Positions 36,801-47,451 of a stretch of DNA of 64,000 nt are shown piece by piece. The stretch lies in the NCBI RefSeq assembly GCF_900112615.1, contig NZ_FOMK01000001.1, positions 1,674,001-1,738,000 of the forward strand, in the 5' to 3' direction. Origin of the DNA: Chitinophaga sp. CF118. GTDB lineage: Bacteria > Bacteroidota > Bacteroidia > Chitinophagales > Chitinophagaceae. The position numbers were made by a program, and so were the translations under genes. The notes below the pieces were generated by a model, which searched no databases, was not told the DNA's origin, and saw only the letters and a program-made list of their open reading frames with translations. How positions within the stretch are numbered: the first letter of the stretch is position 1; the number at the start of each line of letters is the position of its first letter.

Positions 36801-37935
36801 AGCGATAATTATGCTCAATACCTCGACTCAGAATCATTTTTGCTATCGGACTATATGTCTTTAATAATTTACTTTTCGGATGAAATAATTGCAGACAGAT
36901 AATAGACAGATAACTTAACAGATACCTCCCGGGTTGCTTTGCATTTGTTTCCAGCAGGATCTGTAAAATATTTTCTGCCTTCTCTTTTTTACCATTATGA
37001 AAATGTAATAAGCAGATAGCAGGTGTTATCGTTGCAAATAATTTCTTTTCGTAAGCCGCTGTAATTTTATTGATAACGGGATATGACTGTACGTCCGGCA
37101 GTAATGTCAATGTCAGCGCATACAGGAAAGAAAATAAAGGGGAATTGGGGACGCTGTTTTTCTTATCTGTTTGCCGTTGCTCTTTTAACCCTTGTTCAAA
37201 AGCAGCATATGCCTTTTCCGTTTCTCCATTATAAAGGAAAGTTACTGCTCTGGCATAATGATGATCTGTTTCCCTGAAATTACCTTCCAGCAAAAGTAAT
37301 TCGGGATCTGTAAGTGTTTGTTCTGTAACGGGAATAAATGCGGCTATCTTTTTCTGAAATGCGTACACATCACTCAGCAATGGCATTTCAAGCATCGTAT
37401 ATTTTATAGTAGCCGCATATATTTTAATGATACTATCCTCACTAAATAACCTTAGTAATGATTCATATGCCGGAAAATATAACAGGTAACATAAATAAGG
37501 AAAATATTCTGCGAGTTCAAATTCCAACTTCCTTACAGGTTGCAGAAGTAATGATTTCTCTCCAGTAAAATAAGCAATGAGTAACTGATGAAGTTCCTGT
37601 AGCCGGGCACTGGTACTATAAAAAGAATAGCTTTTTTCATCCAGCAAACGAAGGTAATGGGGCTTTACAATATTGACAGGGAACATACAAAACCCATACT
37701 CAGGTATCAGAGAATAGTTACCGGCAAGGTTTATAACAACCATCCTTTCATCCACCAGATCCTGCAGAATTTCAACAATCCCGGACTGGGGAAGTTCCCT
37801 CAGCTGAAGTACTTTATCAATCAGTCTATGCCGCTCCAAAGGATATAGATGAATAGAGAGTACATCTATTACTAACTTTGTGTCCTCTGGTTTTGACTGA
37901 TAATGTTGCCTTAAATAAAATGCTTCGTTAATCAT
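33895..37935 (-). CDS. SNF2-family helicase
   Basis: The 1346-aa protein ends in a full SNF2 ATPase. Walker A (LADDMGLGKTIQG) lies near residue 915 and DEAH (VVLDEAHIIKN) near 1010, followed by LTGTPIQNNLGEIWNLF. Motifs V/VI read LISLKAGGLGLNLTAADYVI and ASDRAHRIGQTKPVTIYRL. The first 850 residues are a long, largely helical region (YSFYSTSARLQELHQLLIAYF) not resembling the usual N-termini I know. It should translocate on double-stranded DNA or remodel protein-DNA complexes. It lies 48 bp downstream of the CHAT protease gene and 16 bp upstream of the membrane protein gene, suggesting one operon. Confidence 0.88.
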   Translation of the reverse strand: MINEAFYLRQHYQSKPEDTKLVIDVLSIHLYPLERHRLIDKVLQLRELPQSGIVEILQDLVDERMVVINLAGNYSLIPEYGFCMFPVNIVKPHYLRLLDEKSYSFYSTSARLQELHQLLIAYFTGEKSLLLQPVRKLEFELAEYFPYLCYLLYFPAYESLLRLFSEDSIIKIYAATIKYTMLEMPLLSDVYAFQKKIAAFIPVTEQTLTDPELLLLEGNFRETDHHYARAVTFLYNGETEKAYAAFEQGLKEQRQTDKKNSVPNSPLFSFLYALTLTLLPDVQSYPVINKITAAYEKKLFATITPAICLLHFHNGKKEKAENILQILLETNAKQPGRYLLSYLSIICLQLFHPKSKLLKTYSPIAKMILSRGIEHNYRLLTYEYLFLFKEDGYLGYESLFQEIAAFIGKKPALSLLQKLPDWERLLNTLLLSNENNVKKEKVVIESRLIYLIDFYNYSIQPVLQTNQGGEWSKGRSVELKKLKEGKVEGMTDQDFRIGATLRKETHYTYGGESFSFEEKVWEEITGHPYLFLKEQPTVAVEIIKGVPELFVNKTGKGFTFNSNISETIGDTVIVKETMNRLKIIKLTPQQRTLLNTLKQIDVVPAAGKDKLLQALRNIGAHITVHSNLDETATDIKQKAADSRIRVQLLPIGTALKAAFFVKPFANDPPYCKPGEGAKVIIGMMDGERCQAVRDLDTERGNLALLMVYIQQSIVQEVDDEVIIFEDPLDCLQLLDIIQRNPELAVAEWLEGEKFKIRKQVAGSNLRLTVRKANGRWFECNGELQADENTVLSLKELLDATRISKNRFIALKNGDFLALTNKLYKHLNELASIALTENDTIKVQQLSAHMLDELLESAGSVDADNDWKTHRSKWEEAAALEPEVPSTLQTTLRPYQEEGFRWMARLASWGAGACLADDMGLGKTIQGITMLLYRASLGPALVVCPASVLPNWTNEINRFAPSLRLVYLNTVNREDVLKAAIAFDVVITTYGILQSEEKLFAAVNWTTVVLDEAHIIKNFQTKTSKAAMSLQADFKLILTGTPIQNNLGEIWNLFNFINPGLLGTLYDFNKKFTTPVIYNPDSTVKKHLKKLISPFMLRRTKAGVLDELPAKTEIVRMVDLSPDEVAFYEALRLKAVENIKKYGNVNGRQHLNALTEIGKLRMAACNPQMIDEDVNIPSSKLSVFLEIVTELISNNHRALVFSQFVKHLDLVKKALDHMGISYLYLDGSTPIPMRDTLVKEFQSGKGDLFLISLKAGGLGLNLTAADYVIHMDPWWNPAVEEQASDRAHRIGQTKPVTIYRLVTKHTIEEKIIALHHNKRDLADQLLQGSDQAGRLSTEELMKLITAG

Positions 37936-37983
37936 TACTGCAATTCCCTGTATGAATTACAAAAATAGCTGATTAAGAGGTGA

Positions 37984-40635
37984 CTATACCCAATCTTTTA
38001 TTAGCTGACCTATCGCTGTTTTCAAATTACCCGCATATGGCTTTTTACTCCAGGACAATACCGCAGACAGGAATTGCAAATGTTCCTTTTCTGTGATCCT
38101 TTTACCCGGAGAGCCCGCCTGATCCAACTTCAAGGTCACATTCCCCGTATTTTCCGGATGGATCAGTAATAAACATAATTGAATATTCAACGTGCTGACG
38201 AGGTCCCAGTAATTCATTTCATTAGTCGAAGGCTGCTGCTGTAACAGCTTATTCAGCATTTTCGTAGCATCTTTATCCGATGGACGCACATAATCGCCAA
38301 TCGTTTTTTCCGACCAGTCATCCTTTTCATTCAATAATACCAGCAATGCTTCAATACCCAGCCATTGTGTAATCGCATATGATGAAGGACTGATAACGCT
38401 GGCCGTGTGGTAATGGACAGCTGCTTCCTGCAGTGCTTTCAATCTTTCGGAATCTTCTTCGGCCAGCAATGCTTTGCGTTTAAATGCACTACCCAGCAGG
38501 GTATATATTTCGTTTGTCTCTGCCAGTCTGGTAAGGTTATGGAGATCTGTGATCACATCGTCCAATCCTGTTATCAGCTTCTTCCGCCTTTTAGGATAAT
38601 GGGTGAATTCGGCGACCTGTTTTTTACTGCGGATATTACAATACTGTATAGCAGAGAGGAATGAAAAGGTGGCTTTTTCAATTTTCAGCAGTTCCTCAAA
38701 TTTCTCAATCGCCTTATCATATTCTCCCAGCTCAGCATAAATCAGTGCTTCTTTTTCTGTGATCGCTGCATTGCGGATACCCGCTTTCTCCACTGCAGCT
38801 GTAATAATATTCAATTTCTTCAGGTAATCCTCCACAGTCCGGTTTCCCATCTCAATTCTATTGAGAAGATTGAACAGAGCATCTTCTGCTTCCTGAGGCA
38901 TTAGATATACGGGAAGTGATGCAGGTGCTTTATAGGAAAAATCAGTCAGCTTGTAAAAAGGGTCTCCGTAACATTGATAAGCACCCCACGTATTATTATC
39001 GGGATACTTTTCATAGATGAATTTTCTGGCCTTCTGGATAGCATCGCCAAAGTTATAACCAGCAAACATAGAAGTATAAAACTGATCTGTAAAATCAAAT
39101 GCACCATCATCAGTCACGGCCCATCCTGCCACTACCACTGCTTTCACACCATTCTCTATCAATTGTACACCTATGTTAGCTGCCATCTTATAACGGTTAC
39201 GGTAATACTCTTCTGCAGCGCCATCTGTTTTACCCAGGAAGCAACAGTTTACAAACACCAGTTCGGGCACAGTACTCATTTGCGCAATCTCCCGTGTAGA
39301 GAGATATACATGATCTCCGATCACCATTCCCGATGCTTCAGGGGCATCTTTATTAAAGACTCCATGCCCCGCCAGGTGAATGATCCTGTAGTCTTCTGCA
39401 AAAAGAGATTTGATAATATTGAAAGAGGTATCCTGGATCATTTTTGCAGTAGTGAATCCCTGCTTTTCCAGGATGTCTGATACCAGCTCACCTTCTTTCA
39501 ATGCTGCCGGTAAGGCAGGCAGGAAGCCTTTCAATTGCGGGTCGGCCACGATGAGTGCTGTTTTCTTTGCTACAGCATTGATCGTGAGCCGGAAATCCTG
39601 CGTGGACAGCTGGCGGATCATACCCGCATTAACGGATAAGGGACAATTGTCGGACATCCCATCGTGCAACAATTCCCAGGGATAAGCAGCGGTATCTTTA
39701 TCCAGTATCCAGTTGATATTAGCCTGCTTTTTCAGTTGCTCTTTAAAATCATTCGGGATCAGTAATTCAAAGATGGTTTTGGCAGATGCAGGAGACCAGT
39801 CATTATTGGTAGATATTTCATTTACCAGTCCTGTGATAATATCTATACTGCTAAAAAGCTGGCGAAGTTCTTCCCTGGCACCACCAGTAGAAGTACTAAA
39901 CTGCAGGTAGCTATCTTTCTCATTTTTCACTAACTGCACATTGATCCGGTTCCACCATTCATCTGCCTGATCAGGTGCAGCCCGTCTTTCCAGGCCGAAC
40001 AGGGTTTTGATCTTTTTATTTCCAAGAGAGATATTAATTGACTGGTTATTTTCGTGAGCCAGCGTATTCAATGCATAATAACAGTTCAATGCACGGTTCT
40101 CATATTTCTCTACAAATTCTACATGGCTTACCACTACAGCATCCTCTCCCTGCATTTTCCTTATCTTGTTATTCGCCTGCTGAATACCTTGTAATATTGC
40201 CCTTACAGAATTTTCGATGGTGAGGCCACCATAACCACAGCCTATAATCAATGAAGAAATTCCTATCTCAGTAGCAACAGTGCTCTTATTACTTTCCAGG
40301 AATAACAGGTAATTGGCAATACCCTGCTCCACTGTTCGGGATAACTGATAGGCGGTTAGTTTACCCGCATCTCCCAGTCCTACAATCAAGGCTCCTTTTA
40401 TCTGTTGCTGTGATCCGGTTAGCACTTCACTACTTCCAATAATTCCAGGATACAATCCCAGTTTATGCCTTTGGGTTAGTGCACCACCCAAATAGTTATC
40501 TATTGCTTTTTCTGCATAGAGAATTCCATCACGGTTAAAATGCCCAATGAGTAATGGATAAGCAGCATAGAGCAAATCTCCCTGGCTTACGGAAACATTA
40601 ATAGGCTTTTCTTGTTTGTCAGCAATATTCTGCAT
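37984..40635 (-). CDS. CHAT-domain caspase-like protease with macro-like N-terminus and TPR region
   Basis: The 883-aa protein has a CHAT protease domain at about residues 330-570. It includes H420-x-x-x-H424-G (IIHLAGHGVF) and C465 in VFVNCCFLGK. The pattern of VLVADPQL..LPAALKEGE before it and AVVVAGWAVTDDGAF...YGDPFYKL after it is typical. Residues 20-160 (ALIVGLGDAGKL, GISSLIIGCGYGGL, SVRAILQGIQQAN) resemble the N-terminal macro-like domain of M17 aminopeptidases, which is unusual. Helical TPR-like repeats follow at about 640-700. CHAT proteases act as cell-death or defence effectors when activated. It is the first gene of a minus-strand unit with the SNF2 helicase. Confidence 0.82.
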   Translation of the reverse strand: MQNIADKQEKPINVSVSQGDLLYAAYPLLIGHFNRDGILYAEKAIDNYLGGALTQRHKLGLYPGIIGSSEVLTGSQQQIKGALIVGLGDAGKLTAYQLSRTVEQGIANYLLFLESNKSTVATEIGISSLIIGCGYGGLTIENSVRAILQGIQQANNKIRKMQGEDAVVVSHVEFVEKYENRALNCYYALNTLAHENNQSINISLGNKKIKTLFGLERRAAPDQADEWWNRINVQLVKNEKDSYLQFSTSTGGAREELRQLFSSIDIITGLVNEISTNNDWSPASAKTIFELLIPNDFKEQLKKQANINWILDKDTAAYPWELLHDGMSDNCPLSVNAGMIRQLSTQDFRLTINAVAKKTALIVADPQLKGFLPALPAALKEGELVSDILEKQGFTTAKMIQDTSFNIIKSLFAEDYRIIHLAGHGVFNKDAPEASGMVIGDHVYLSTREIAQMSTVPELVFVNCCFLGKTDGAAEEYYRNRYKMAANIGVQLIENGVKAVVVAGWAVTDDGAFDFTDQFYTSMFAGYNFGDAIQKARKFIYEKYPDNNTWGAYQCYGDPFYKLTDFSYKAPASLPVYLMPQEAEDALFNLLNRIEMGNRTVEDYLKKLNIITAAVEKAGIRNAAITEKEALIYAELGEYDKAIEKFEELLKIEKATFSFLSAIQYCNIRSKKQVAEFTHYPKRRKKLITGLDDVITDLHNLTRLAETNEIYTLLGSAFKRKALLAEEDSERLKALQEAAVHYHTASVISPSSYAITQWLGIEALLVLLNEKDDWSEKTIGDYVRPSDKDATKMLNKLLQQQPSTNEMNYWDLVSTLNIQLCLLLIHPENTGNVTLKLDQAGSPGKRITEKEHLQFLSAVLSWSKKPYAGNLKTAIGQLIKDWV

Positions 40636-40738
40636 GCGGAATTATTAAAGTAGGCCAATAATAGGTTTTGGATAGGCTGCACTGGGTTAGCGAAGTATCA
40701 ACGGTATATGTATTTACACAAAATAGTATTAAAACCTG

Positions 40739-41152
40739 TTATTCTTTCACAAAAGATAACATATGTTTTGCTATAGACTGGAAAGAAGCAAAATCGCTGG
40801 GCTTGGTGATGTAATCTGCCACCCCTAATTCAATACTCATTGCTTTAAATACAGGCGAGTTTGATGTACTCCATATTATTTTAGGAATATTGAGATAGCG
40901 GACATTATCATTCAGCTCCTTTACTATCTCTACCCCGGTAAGTTCCGGCATATTATAATCAAGTATCAGTAAGGCAGGGAGATCTATATCCTGGATAGTT
41001 TCCAGGTACTTTACGAACTTTCTGCCATTTGGTATACATACCACCCGCCAGGAAGGATCTATTTCTCCAAATGCACTTTCTAGCAATTCCTGATCATCAA
41101 TATCATCCTCTGCCAACAGAATTAGTCTGTTTGAATGGCCTAAAAATTGCAT
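40739..41152 (-). CDS. Single-domain response regulator
   Basis: The 137-aa receiver domain has the acidic pair in ILLAEDDIDDQELLESAF, phospho-acceptor in LLILDYNMPELTGVE, and conserved lysine in DYITKPSDF. There is no output domain, as in CheY/Rcp1-type relay proteins. It lies divergent to the large hybrid kinase gene (163 bp between starts), and probably acts as phosphotransfer partner or brake in that pathway. Function as relay is inferred from context. Confidence 0.88.
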   Translation of the reverse strand: MQFLGHSNRLILLAEDDIDDQELLESAFGEIDPSWRVVCIPNGRKFVKYLETIQDIDLPALLILDYNMPELTGVEIVKELNDNVRYLNIPKIIWSTSNSPVFKAMSIELGVADYITKPSDFASFQSIAKHMLSFVKE

Positions 41153-41315
41153 CTATTTTATGTGTTATTTGTAAAAGTAATTCAAAAATACTACAACAAA
41201 CCTTATAATGTATAATTACTATATGCAAAATTTAATACGATTTTAGGTATCCTGACCGCACTGCATAAAGATTTCAAAACAATACAGGTCCCTAATCCTT
41301 TAATACCGTTCATAA

Positions 41316-44300
41316 ATGGCTACCCGGAAAAAGCTGCCTGGGCAGAATGCCCAGCCTATAAGCAATGTGGAAAAGATTCCACACAACGCAACAGAGATAA
41401 AGAAGAAAGCCACACCTGTATATGAACCGCTATCTGACGAGTTGGATACCCGGCAATTATTACAGGTCCTTTCTGAGGTTAAAAATGGTAATTTTTCTGT
41501 CAGGATGTCTATCGACAGTATCGGCCTCAGCGGGAAGATCTGTGATACGGTAAATGATATCATTTCACTTAATGAAACACTGGTAGAAGAATTGACGCTA
41601 GCCCGTAATACTATCGGGAAAATGGGCCGGCTGAACCATCGTGTACAGATGCCCCGTACAGCAAGAGGCTCCTGGAATACGGCGGTGGTATCTATCAACA
41701 CTCTCATATCAGATCTTGTACATCCAACCATCGAAATAGCACATGTAATCAGCTCAGTAGCAAAAGGAAACCTTTCCCAGGAAATGCCCCTGGAAATTGA
41801 AGGTCACCTGCTACAGGGGGAATTTGCGCGTATCGCAATGGAAGTAAACGGGATGGTGAAACAGCTGAACCTGTTTTCCAGAGAGGTAACCCGTGTGGCC
41901 AGAGAAGTAGGCTCTGAAGGAAAACTGGGCGGACAGGCAAAAGTAAAAGATGTGGCAGGGGTATGGAAAGACCTGACAGACTCCGTGAACCAGATGGCGG
42001 GCAACCTGACAGCACAGGTGAGGAACATTGCCGACGTAACAACGGCTGTGGCGAAAGGAGACCTTTCCAAAAAGATTACAGTAGACGTACAGGGAGAAAT
42101 CCTTGAACTGAAAGATACCATCAATACCATGGTGGACCAGCTGAACTCCTTCTCATCGGAGGTAACGCGTGTGGCTCGTGAGGTAGGTACAGATGGGAAA
42201 CTCGGCGGACAAGCAGAGGTAAAAGGAGTAGCCGGTACATGGAAAGATTTAACAGATTCCGTGAACCAGATGGCCTCCAACCTTACCGGACAGGTACGTA
42301 ATATCGCCGAAGTAACAACGGCAGTGGCAAGGGGCGACCTGTCCCGTAAAATCACAGTAGACGTAAAAGGAGAGATCCTGGAATTGAAGAATACCATCAA
42401 TACCATGGTGGACCAGCTAAACTCCTTTTCTGCAGAGGTAACACGCGTGGCGCGTGAAGTAGGCTCGGAAGGGAAACTGGGCGGACAGGCAACCGTAAAA
42501 GGCGTAGGGGGTGTGTGGAAAGATCTCACAGACTCTGTAAACCTTATGGCGGGCAACCTGACAGCACAGGTGCGGAACATTGCCGACGTAACAACTGCCG
42601 TGGCATTGGGCGACTTATCCCGTAAAATCACCGTGGATGTAAGAGGAGAAATCCTGGAACTGAAAAATACCATCAACACCATGGTGGACCAGCTCAACTC
42701 CTTTGCCTCTGAGGTTACCCGCGTGGCTCTCGAAGTAGGTACGGAAGGGAAGCTGGGCGGACAGGCAAAAGTACAGGGAGTGGGTGGTACCTGGAAAGAC
42801 TTAACAGATTCCGTAAACCAGATGGGATCTAACCTCACAGCACAGGTGAGGAACATTGCCGAGGTAACAACTGCTGTGGCAAACGGTGACCTCTCCAAAA
42901 AGATTACCGTAGACGTGGCCGGAGAAATCCTTGAACTGAAGAAAACCATCAATACCATGGTGGACCAGCTGAACTCCTTCGCCTCCGAGGTAACCCGTGT
43001 GGCTCTCGAAGTAGGTACAGAAGGGAAGCTGGGCGGGCAGGCAAAAGTACAGGGTGTGGGCGGTACATGGAAAGACCTTACTGAGTCCGTAAACCAGATG
43101 GGGTCCAACCTCACGGCACAGGTGCGGAACATTGCCGAAGTAACAACCGCCGTGGCGAAAGGAGATCTCTCCCGCAAAATTACGGTGGACGTAAAAGGAG
43201 AAATCCTGGAACTGAAAAACACCATCAACACAATGGTGGATCAGCTGAATGCATTCGGTTCGGAAGTATTCAGGGTGGCACGTGAGGTAGGTTCTGAAGG
43301 GAAACTGGGCGGACAAGCAGATGTACCGGGCGTAGAAGGCTTATGGAAAGATCTGACAGACTCCGTGAATATCATGGCCTCCAACCTGACTTCTCAAGTG
43401 CGTAACATTGCGGAAGTAACTACTGCGGTTGCAAATGGTGACTTGTCGCGCAAAATCGAAGTAGACGTTAAAGGAGAAATCCTGGAACTGAAAAATACCA
43501 TCAATACTATGGTGGAACAGCTGCGCGCCTTTGCCTCTGAGGTAACGCGTGTAGCCCGTGAAGTAGGTACTGAAGGGAAACTGGGCGGACAGGCAAACGT
43601 GCCTGGCGTAGGCGGTACATGGAAAGACCTCACGGACTCTGTAAACCAGATGGCAGGTAACCTTACAGCCCAGGTGCGTAATATCGCAGATGTGGCCATT
43701 GCGGTGGCCAACGGGGACATGTCCCGTAAAATTACAGTGGACGTAAGAGGAGAAATTCTCCAGCTGAAAGAAACACTCAATACGATGGTGGATCAGCTGA
43801 GAGCCTTCGCCTCTGAAGTAACCCGCGTGGCACGTGAGGTGGGTACGGATGGAAAACTCGGCGGGCAGGCATTCGTGCCGGGTGTGGCAGGTACCTGGAA
43901 AGATTTAACGGACTCCGTAAACCACATGACAGGTAACCTCACCTCACAGGTACGTAACATTGCAGAGGTAACCAAAGCAGTAGCATCAGGCGACTTATCC
44001 AAGAAAGTAACAATAGACGTTAAGGGAGAAATCCTCGATCTGAAAAACACCATCAATACCATGGTGGATCAGCTGAACTCCTTCGCCTTCGAGGTAACCC
44101 GTGTGGCACGTGAAGTAGGTACTGAAGGGAAACTGGGCGGACAGGCAGAAGTACAGGGCGTGGGTGGTACATGGAAAGATCTTACCGACTCTGTAAACAT
44201 GATGGCCTCCAACCTCACCAACCAGGTACGTGGTATTGCGAAAGTTGTAACCGCCGTGGCGACCGGTAATCTGAAACAAAAATTGTCCATCGTATCCCGC

Positions 44301-47300
44301 GGGGAGGTAGCACAGCTGACAGAAACGATTAATGAAATGATTGATACACTGGCTGTGTTTGCAGACCAGGTAACGAACGTGGCGCGTGAAGTGGGAGTAG
44401 AAGGACGATTGGGCGGACAGGCAAGTGTGCCCGGTGCTTCCGGCATCTGGAAGAACCTTACAGAAAACGTAAACCAGCTGGCAGCAAATCTGACCACCCA
44501 GGTGCGTGCGATTTCTGATGTGGCTTCTGCGGTAACAAAAGGAGACCTTACCCAGATGATCCGCGTAGATGCAAAAGGTGAAGTGGAAGAATTGAAAGAT
44601 ACCATCAACCAAATGATTGCCAATCTGAAACAAACAACACTGCGTAACCAGGAACAGGACTGGCTGAAATCCAATCTGGCGAAGTTTACACAGATGTTGC
44701 AGGGCCAGAAAGACCTAAACACGGTAACCCGTCGTATCCTCTCAGAACTTGCACAGACTGTAAATGCACAGAAGGGCATGTTCTATATTCTTGAACAGGA
44801 AGAATACCAGGAAAATCCTAAACTGAAACTCTTTGCTGCATATGCCTACGGAGATGAGGTAAGTATGACCCGTGAATTCTCTCTGGGACAGGGATTAGTT
44901 GGACAATGTGCTGTGGAGAAAGAAAGAATTCTGCTCACAAACGTTCCTTCCAATTATATCAAGATCTCTTCCGGATTGGGAGAAGCGGCACCGCTTAACC
45001 TGATCGTATTGCCGGTATTATTTGAAACAGAAATCAAGGCCGTTATTGAGCTGGCATCTTTTGATTCATTCAGCCAGACACACCTTGACTTCTTAAGTCA
45101 GCTGACAGAAAGTATCGGTATCGTACTGAATACTATTGAGGCCAATTCCAGAACAGAAGATCTGCTGGAACAGTCACAATCGCTGGCAGATGAACTGAGA
45201 AGAACAAATGAAGAATTGCAGGATAAAGCTCACCTGCTGGTGAAACAGAAAGAAGAAGTAGAGGAGAAAAATAAAGAGGTGGAAGAAGCGAGAAAATCGC
45301 TTGAAGAAAAAGCAGAACAACTGCAACTGACTTCCAAATATAAATCAGAGTTCCTTGCGAACATGTCGCACGAGTTACGTACCCCGCTGAACTCACTGCT
45401 AATACTGGCACAACAGCTGTATGAGAACCATGATGGTAACCTGAATGAGAAACAGGTACGGTATGCAAAAACCATTCATAGCTGCGGAGACGATCTGATC
45501 CAGCTGATCAATGATATCCTTGATCTGTCCAAGATCGAGTCAGGATATATTTCGACAGATTTCATCAAGGTACGCTTCAATGAAGTAATAGGATTCGTGG
45601 AAACTACTTTTAAACATATCTCTGAGAGCAAGAATCTGCGCTTTGGTATTGATATGGACGATCAGCTGCCACAGAGCCTGGAAACAGACGTACAGCGCCT
45701 TAACCAGATCCTGAAGAACCTGTTATCAAATGCATTCAAGTTTACGGATAAAGGCGAAGTAAAACTCCGCATCTATGAGGCAAAACGTAACTGGAAACTG
45801 CTGAACTATAGTCTGGATGGTGCAGACCGTGTAGTGGCCTTTGAGATCAAAGATACCGGTATAGGTATTTCCAAAGATAAACAGAACATCATCTTTGAAG
45901 CATTCCAACAGGCAGAAGGCTCTACCAGCCGAAAGTATGGAGGAACGGGCCTTGGATTGTCTATCAGTCGCGGACTGGCCGATCTGCTGGGCGGTTCCAT
46001 TGAACTGGAAAGTGAAACTGGCAGAGGAAGTACATTTACACTCTTCCTTCCGCTTAACTATAATCCGTCTTCCATCAGGAAAGAAAAACAAAGCAGCCTG
46101 ACGGTGAGCGGATATAAGCTGGGCGATATCTACAAACCTGGTTTGATTCAATCAGCGCCTACCTCTAAGGTATCGCCAGATACCAAAGACCTGGAAGGAC
46201 TGAATGAAATCATTAATGAAATTGGTGATGACAGAACACATATTCTCGATACAGATAAAGTAGTACTGATTGTGGAAGATGATGTACGTTTTGCCAAGAT
46301 CATGCAGGAAAAAGCACATGAAATGGGCCTTAAAGTAGTGGTAGCTACTACTTTTGGGGAAGTGTTTGATCTCACCAATAAATTCAATCCGATAGCCGTT
46401 ACACTGGATGTAAAACTACCTGATGCCAGCGGATGGAGAGTATTAGACCTGTTTAAGAATGATATTAATCTTCGTCATATTCCTATCCACTTGATTTCAG
46501 GAGAGGAAAACAGGTTACTGGCTATGCAGCGCGGTGCACGTAGCTTCAATTTAAAACCATTGAAAACAGAAGCGCTGACGGTATTGTTTAACAACATCAT
46601 TGAACTGGATATCAAAAAAAAGAAGACAATACTGGTGGTGGAAGACAATGAACCGGATGCTTCACAGATAGCCAGAATGCTGGATAATGGTGATCTGATA
46701 GAGATGGAATTTGTCGAAAATGGAAAAACTGCTATCGAACTCATAAATAAAAATTCTTACGATTGTATTATCGCAGATTATATGCTACCTGATATTGAAG
46801 GAGCTGAGTTTGTAGCTAATATCAATACGATGAACAGGTATAATGCTACACCTGTGATAGTATATTCTGCCAAAGATTTTTCCAATAAAGAGAAATCAAA
46901 ATTGAAGCAGTACGCCAATAAAATATTACTAAAAGGCGTTAATTCTCTAGACTTGCTACTGGAAGAAACCGTTATGCAGCTTCATATTAATCATACTGCA
47001 TTATTGCCCGAAAAGAGACAGCTGATAGAAGACCTCCGCTCACAAAAGGATGTGCTGATCCATAAAAGTGTATTGGTAGTTGATGATGATGTAAGAAATC
47101 TTTTTGCCCTGACCACTGCTTTTGAACGTTATAATATTAATACGATTACAGCAGAAAGTGGAAAAGAAGCGATTAACATCCTGGAAGAAAACAATCAGAT
47201 TGATATGGTGCTAATGGATATTATGATGCCCGAAATGGATGGTTATGAAACAATGCAGAAAATTCGCAGGGAACATAAAAACAGTGCGCTGCCTATTATT

Positions 47301-47429
47301 GCTGTAACAGCAAAAGCAATGAAAGGCGACCGGGAAAAATGTCTCGACGCAGGAGCCTCTGATTATATCACCAAGCCATTGAAAATAGATCAGCTGCTGT
47401 CTTTAATGCGTGTATGGTTGTATAGATAA
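41316..47429 (+). CDS. Soluble hybrid histidine kinase with multi-HAMP array, GAF and three receivers
   Basis: The 2037-aa protein has no membrane helix. After an early HAMP pair (about residues 38-185) it has ten exact 92-aa HAMP repeats (residues 190-1109), each with [16 protein letters not shown] and GEILELK. A GAF domain (about 1125-1265) and coiled coil follow. The HisKA motif [17 protein letters not shown] has the phospho-acceptor H1352, then HATPase ([20 protein letters not shown]) and three receivers ([30 protein letters not shown]). The layout parallels fungal group III (Nik1/Os-1) kinases, which carry about five to seven such ~90-aa repeats; this one has ten. It should integrate cytosolic or osmotic-type stress. 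The receiver-kinase gene follows after 22 bp. Confidence 0.93.
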   Translation: MATRKKLPGQNAQPISNVEKIPHNATEIKKKATPVYEPLSDELDTRQLLQVLSEVKNGNFSVRMSIDSIGLSGKICDTVNDIISLNETLVEELTLARNTIGKMGRLNHRVQMPRTARGSWNTAVVSINTLISDLVHPTIEIAHVISSVAKGNLSQEMPLEIEGHLLQGEFARIAMEVNGMVKQLNLFSREVTRVAREVGSEGKLGGQAKVKDVAGVWKDLTDSVNQMAGNLTAQVRNIADVTTAVAKGDLSKKITVDVQGEILELKDTINTMVDQLNSFSSEVTRVAREVGTDGKLGGQAEVKGVAGTWKDLTDSVNQMASNLTGQVRNIAEVTTAVARGDLSRKITVDVKGEILELKNTINTMVDQLNSFSAEVTRVAREVGSEGKLGGQATVKGVGGVWKDLTDSVNLMAGNLTAQVRNIADVTTAVALGDLSRKITVDVRGEILELKNTINTMVDQLNSFASEVTRVALEVGTEGKLGGQAKVQGVGGTWKDLTDSVNQMGSNLTAQVRNIAEVTTAVANGDLSKKITVDVAGEILELKKTINTMVDQLNSFASEVTRVALEVGTEGKLGGQAKVQGVGGTWKDLTESVNQMGSNLTAQVRNIAEVTTAVAKGDLSRKITVDVKGEILELKNTINTMVDQLNAFGSEVFRVAREVGSEGKLGGQADVPGVEGLWKDLTDSVNIMASNLTSQVRNIAEVTTAVANGDLSRKIEVDVKGEILELKNTINTMVEQLRAFASEVTRVAREVGTEGKLGGQANVPGVGGTWKDLTDSVNQMAGNLTAQVRNIADVAIAVANGDMSRKITVDVRGEILQLKETLNTMVDQLRAFASEVTRVAREVGTDGKLGGQAFVPGVAGTWKDLTDSVNHMTGNLTSQVRNIAEVTKAVASGDLSKKVTIDVKGEILDLKNTINTMVDQLNSFAFEVTRVAREVGTEGKLGGQAEVQGVGGTWKDLTDSVNMMASNLTNQVRGIAKVVTAVATGNLKQKLSIVSRGEVAQLTETINEMIDTLAVFADQVTNVAREVGVEGRLGGQASVPGASGIWKNLTENVNQLAANLTTQVRAISDVASAVTKGDLTQMIRVDAKGEVEELKDTINQMIANLKQTTLRNQEQDWLKSNLAKFTQMLQGQKDLNTVTRRILSELAQTVNAQKGMFYILEQEEYQENPKLKLFAAYAYGDEVSMTREFSLGQGLVGQCAVEKERILLTNVPSNYIKISSGLGEAAPLNLIVLPVLFETEIKAVIELASFDSFSQTHLDFLSQLTESIGIVLNTIEANSRTEDLLEQSQSLADELRRTNEELQDKAHLLVKQKEEVEEKNKEVEEARKSLEEKAEQLQLTSKYKSEFLANMSHELRTPLNSLLILAQQLYENHDGNLNEKQVRYAKTIHSCGDDLIQLINDILDLSKIESGYISTDFIKVRFNEVIGFVETTFKHISESKNLRFGIDMDDQLPQSLETDVQRLNQILKNLLSNAFKFTDKGEVKLRIYEAKRNWKLLNYSLDGADRVVAFEIKDTGIGISKDKQNIIFEAFQQAEGSTSRKYGGTGLGLSISRGLADLLGGSIELESETGRGSTFTLFLPLNYNPSSIRKEKQSSLTVSGYKLGDIYKPGLIQSAPTSKVSPDTKDLEGLNEIINEIGDDRTHILDTDKVVLIVEDDVRFAKIMQEKAHEMGLKVVVATTFGEVFDLTNKFNPIAVTLDVKLPDASGWRVLDLFKNDINLRHIPIHLISGEENRLLAMQRGARSFNLKPLKTEALTVLFNNIIELDIKKKKTILVVEDNEPDASQIARMLDNGDLIEMEFVENGKTAIELINKNSYDCIIADYMLPDIEGAEFVANINTMNRYNATPVIVYSAKDFSNKEKSKLKQYANKILLKGVNSLDLLLEETVMQLHINHTALLPEKRQLIEDLRSQKDVLIHKSVLVVDDDVRNLFALTTAFERYNINTITAESGKEAINILEENNQIDMVLMDIMMPEMDGYETMQKIRREHKNSALPIIAVTAKAMKGDREKCLDAGASDYITKPLKIDQLLSLMRVWLYR
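41883..44642 (+). repeat. Ten tandem 276-bp coding repeats (HAMP array)
   Basis: Unit boundaries at 41883 + 276n coincide with EVTRVA(R/L)EVG-type codons in units 1-9 and [10 protein letters not shown] in unit 10 (start 44367). All units keep the same 276-bp length. Units 4 and 5 are almost identical in protein sequence, units 9 and 10 have diverged in the second half. The high similarity makes this a likely site of unit gain and loss by recombination, and it generates long false open frames on the minus strand. Confidence 0.9.
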
Positions 47430-47451
47430 TTTCATTAGAAAAAACATACAG

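Noticed and set aside
27334..40635. DISARM, Zorya or a CRISPR-Craspase system
   Set aside because: The DrmB/DUF1998 partners, Zor membrane motor proteins and gRAMP are absent; only SNF2 and CHAT parts overlap with those systems.
41804..43231. Long minus-strand open frame (475 codons) in the HAMP array and others of the same kind to 44779
   Set aside because: The 276-bp coding repeat of the plus strand creates the same antisense codons in each unit. The plus strand encodes a full kinase, so these are shadows.
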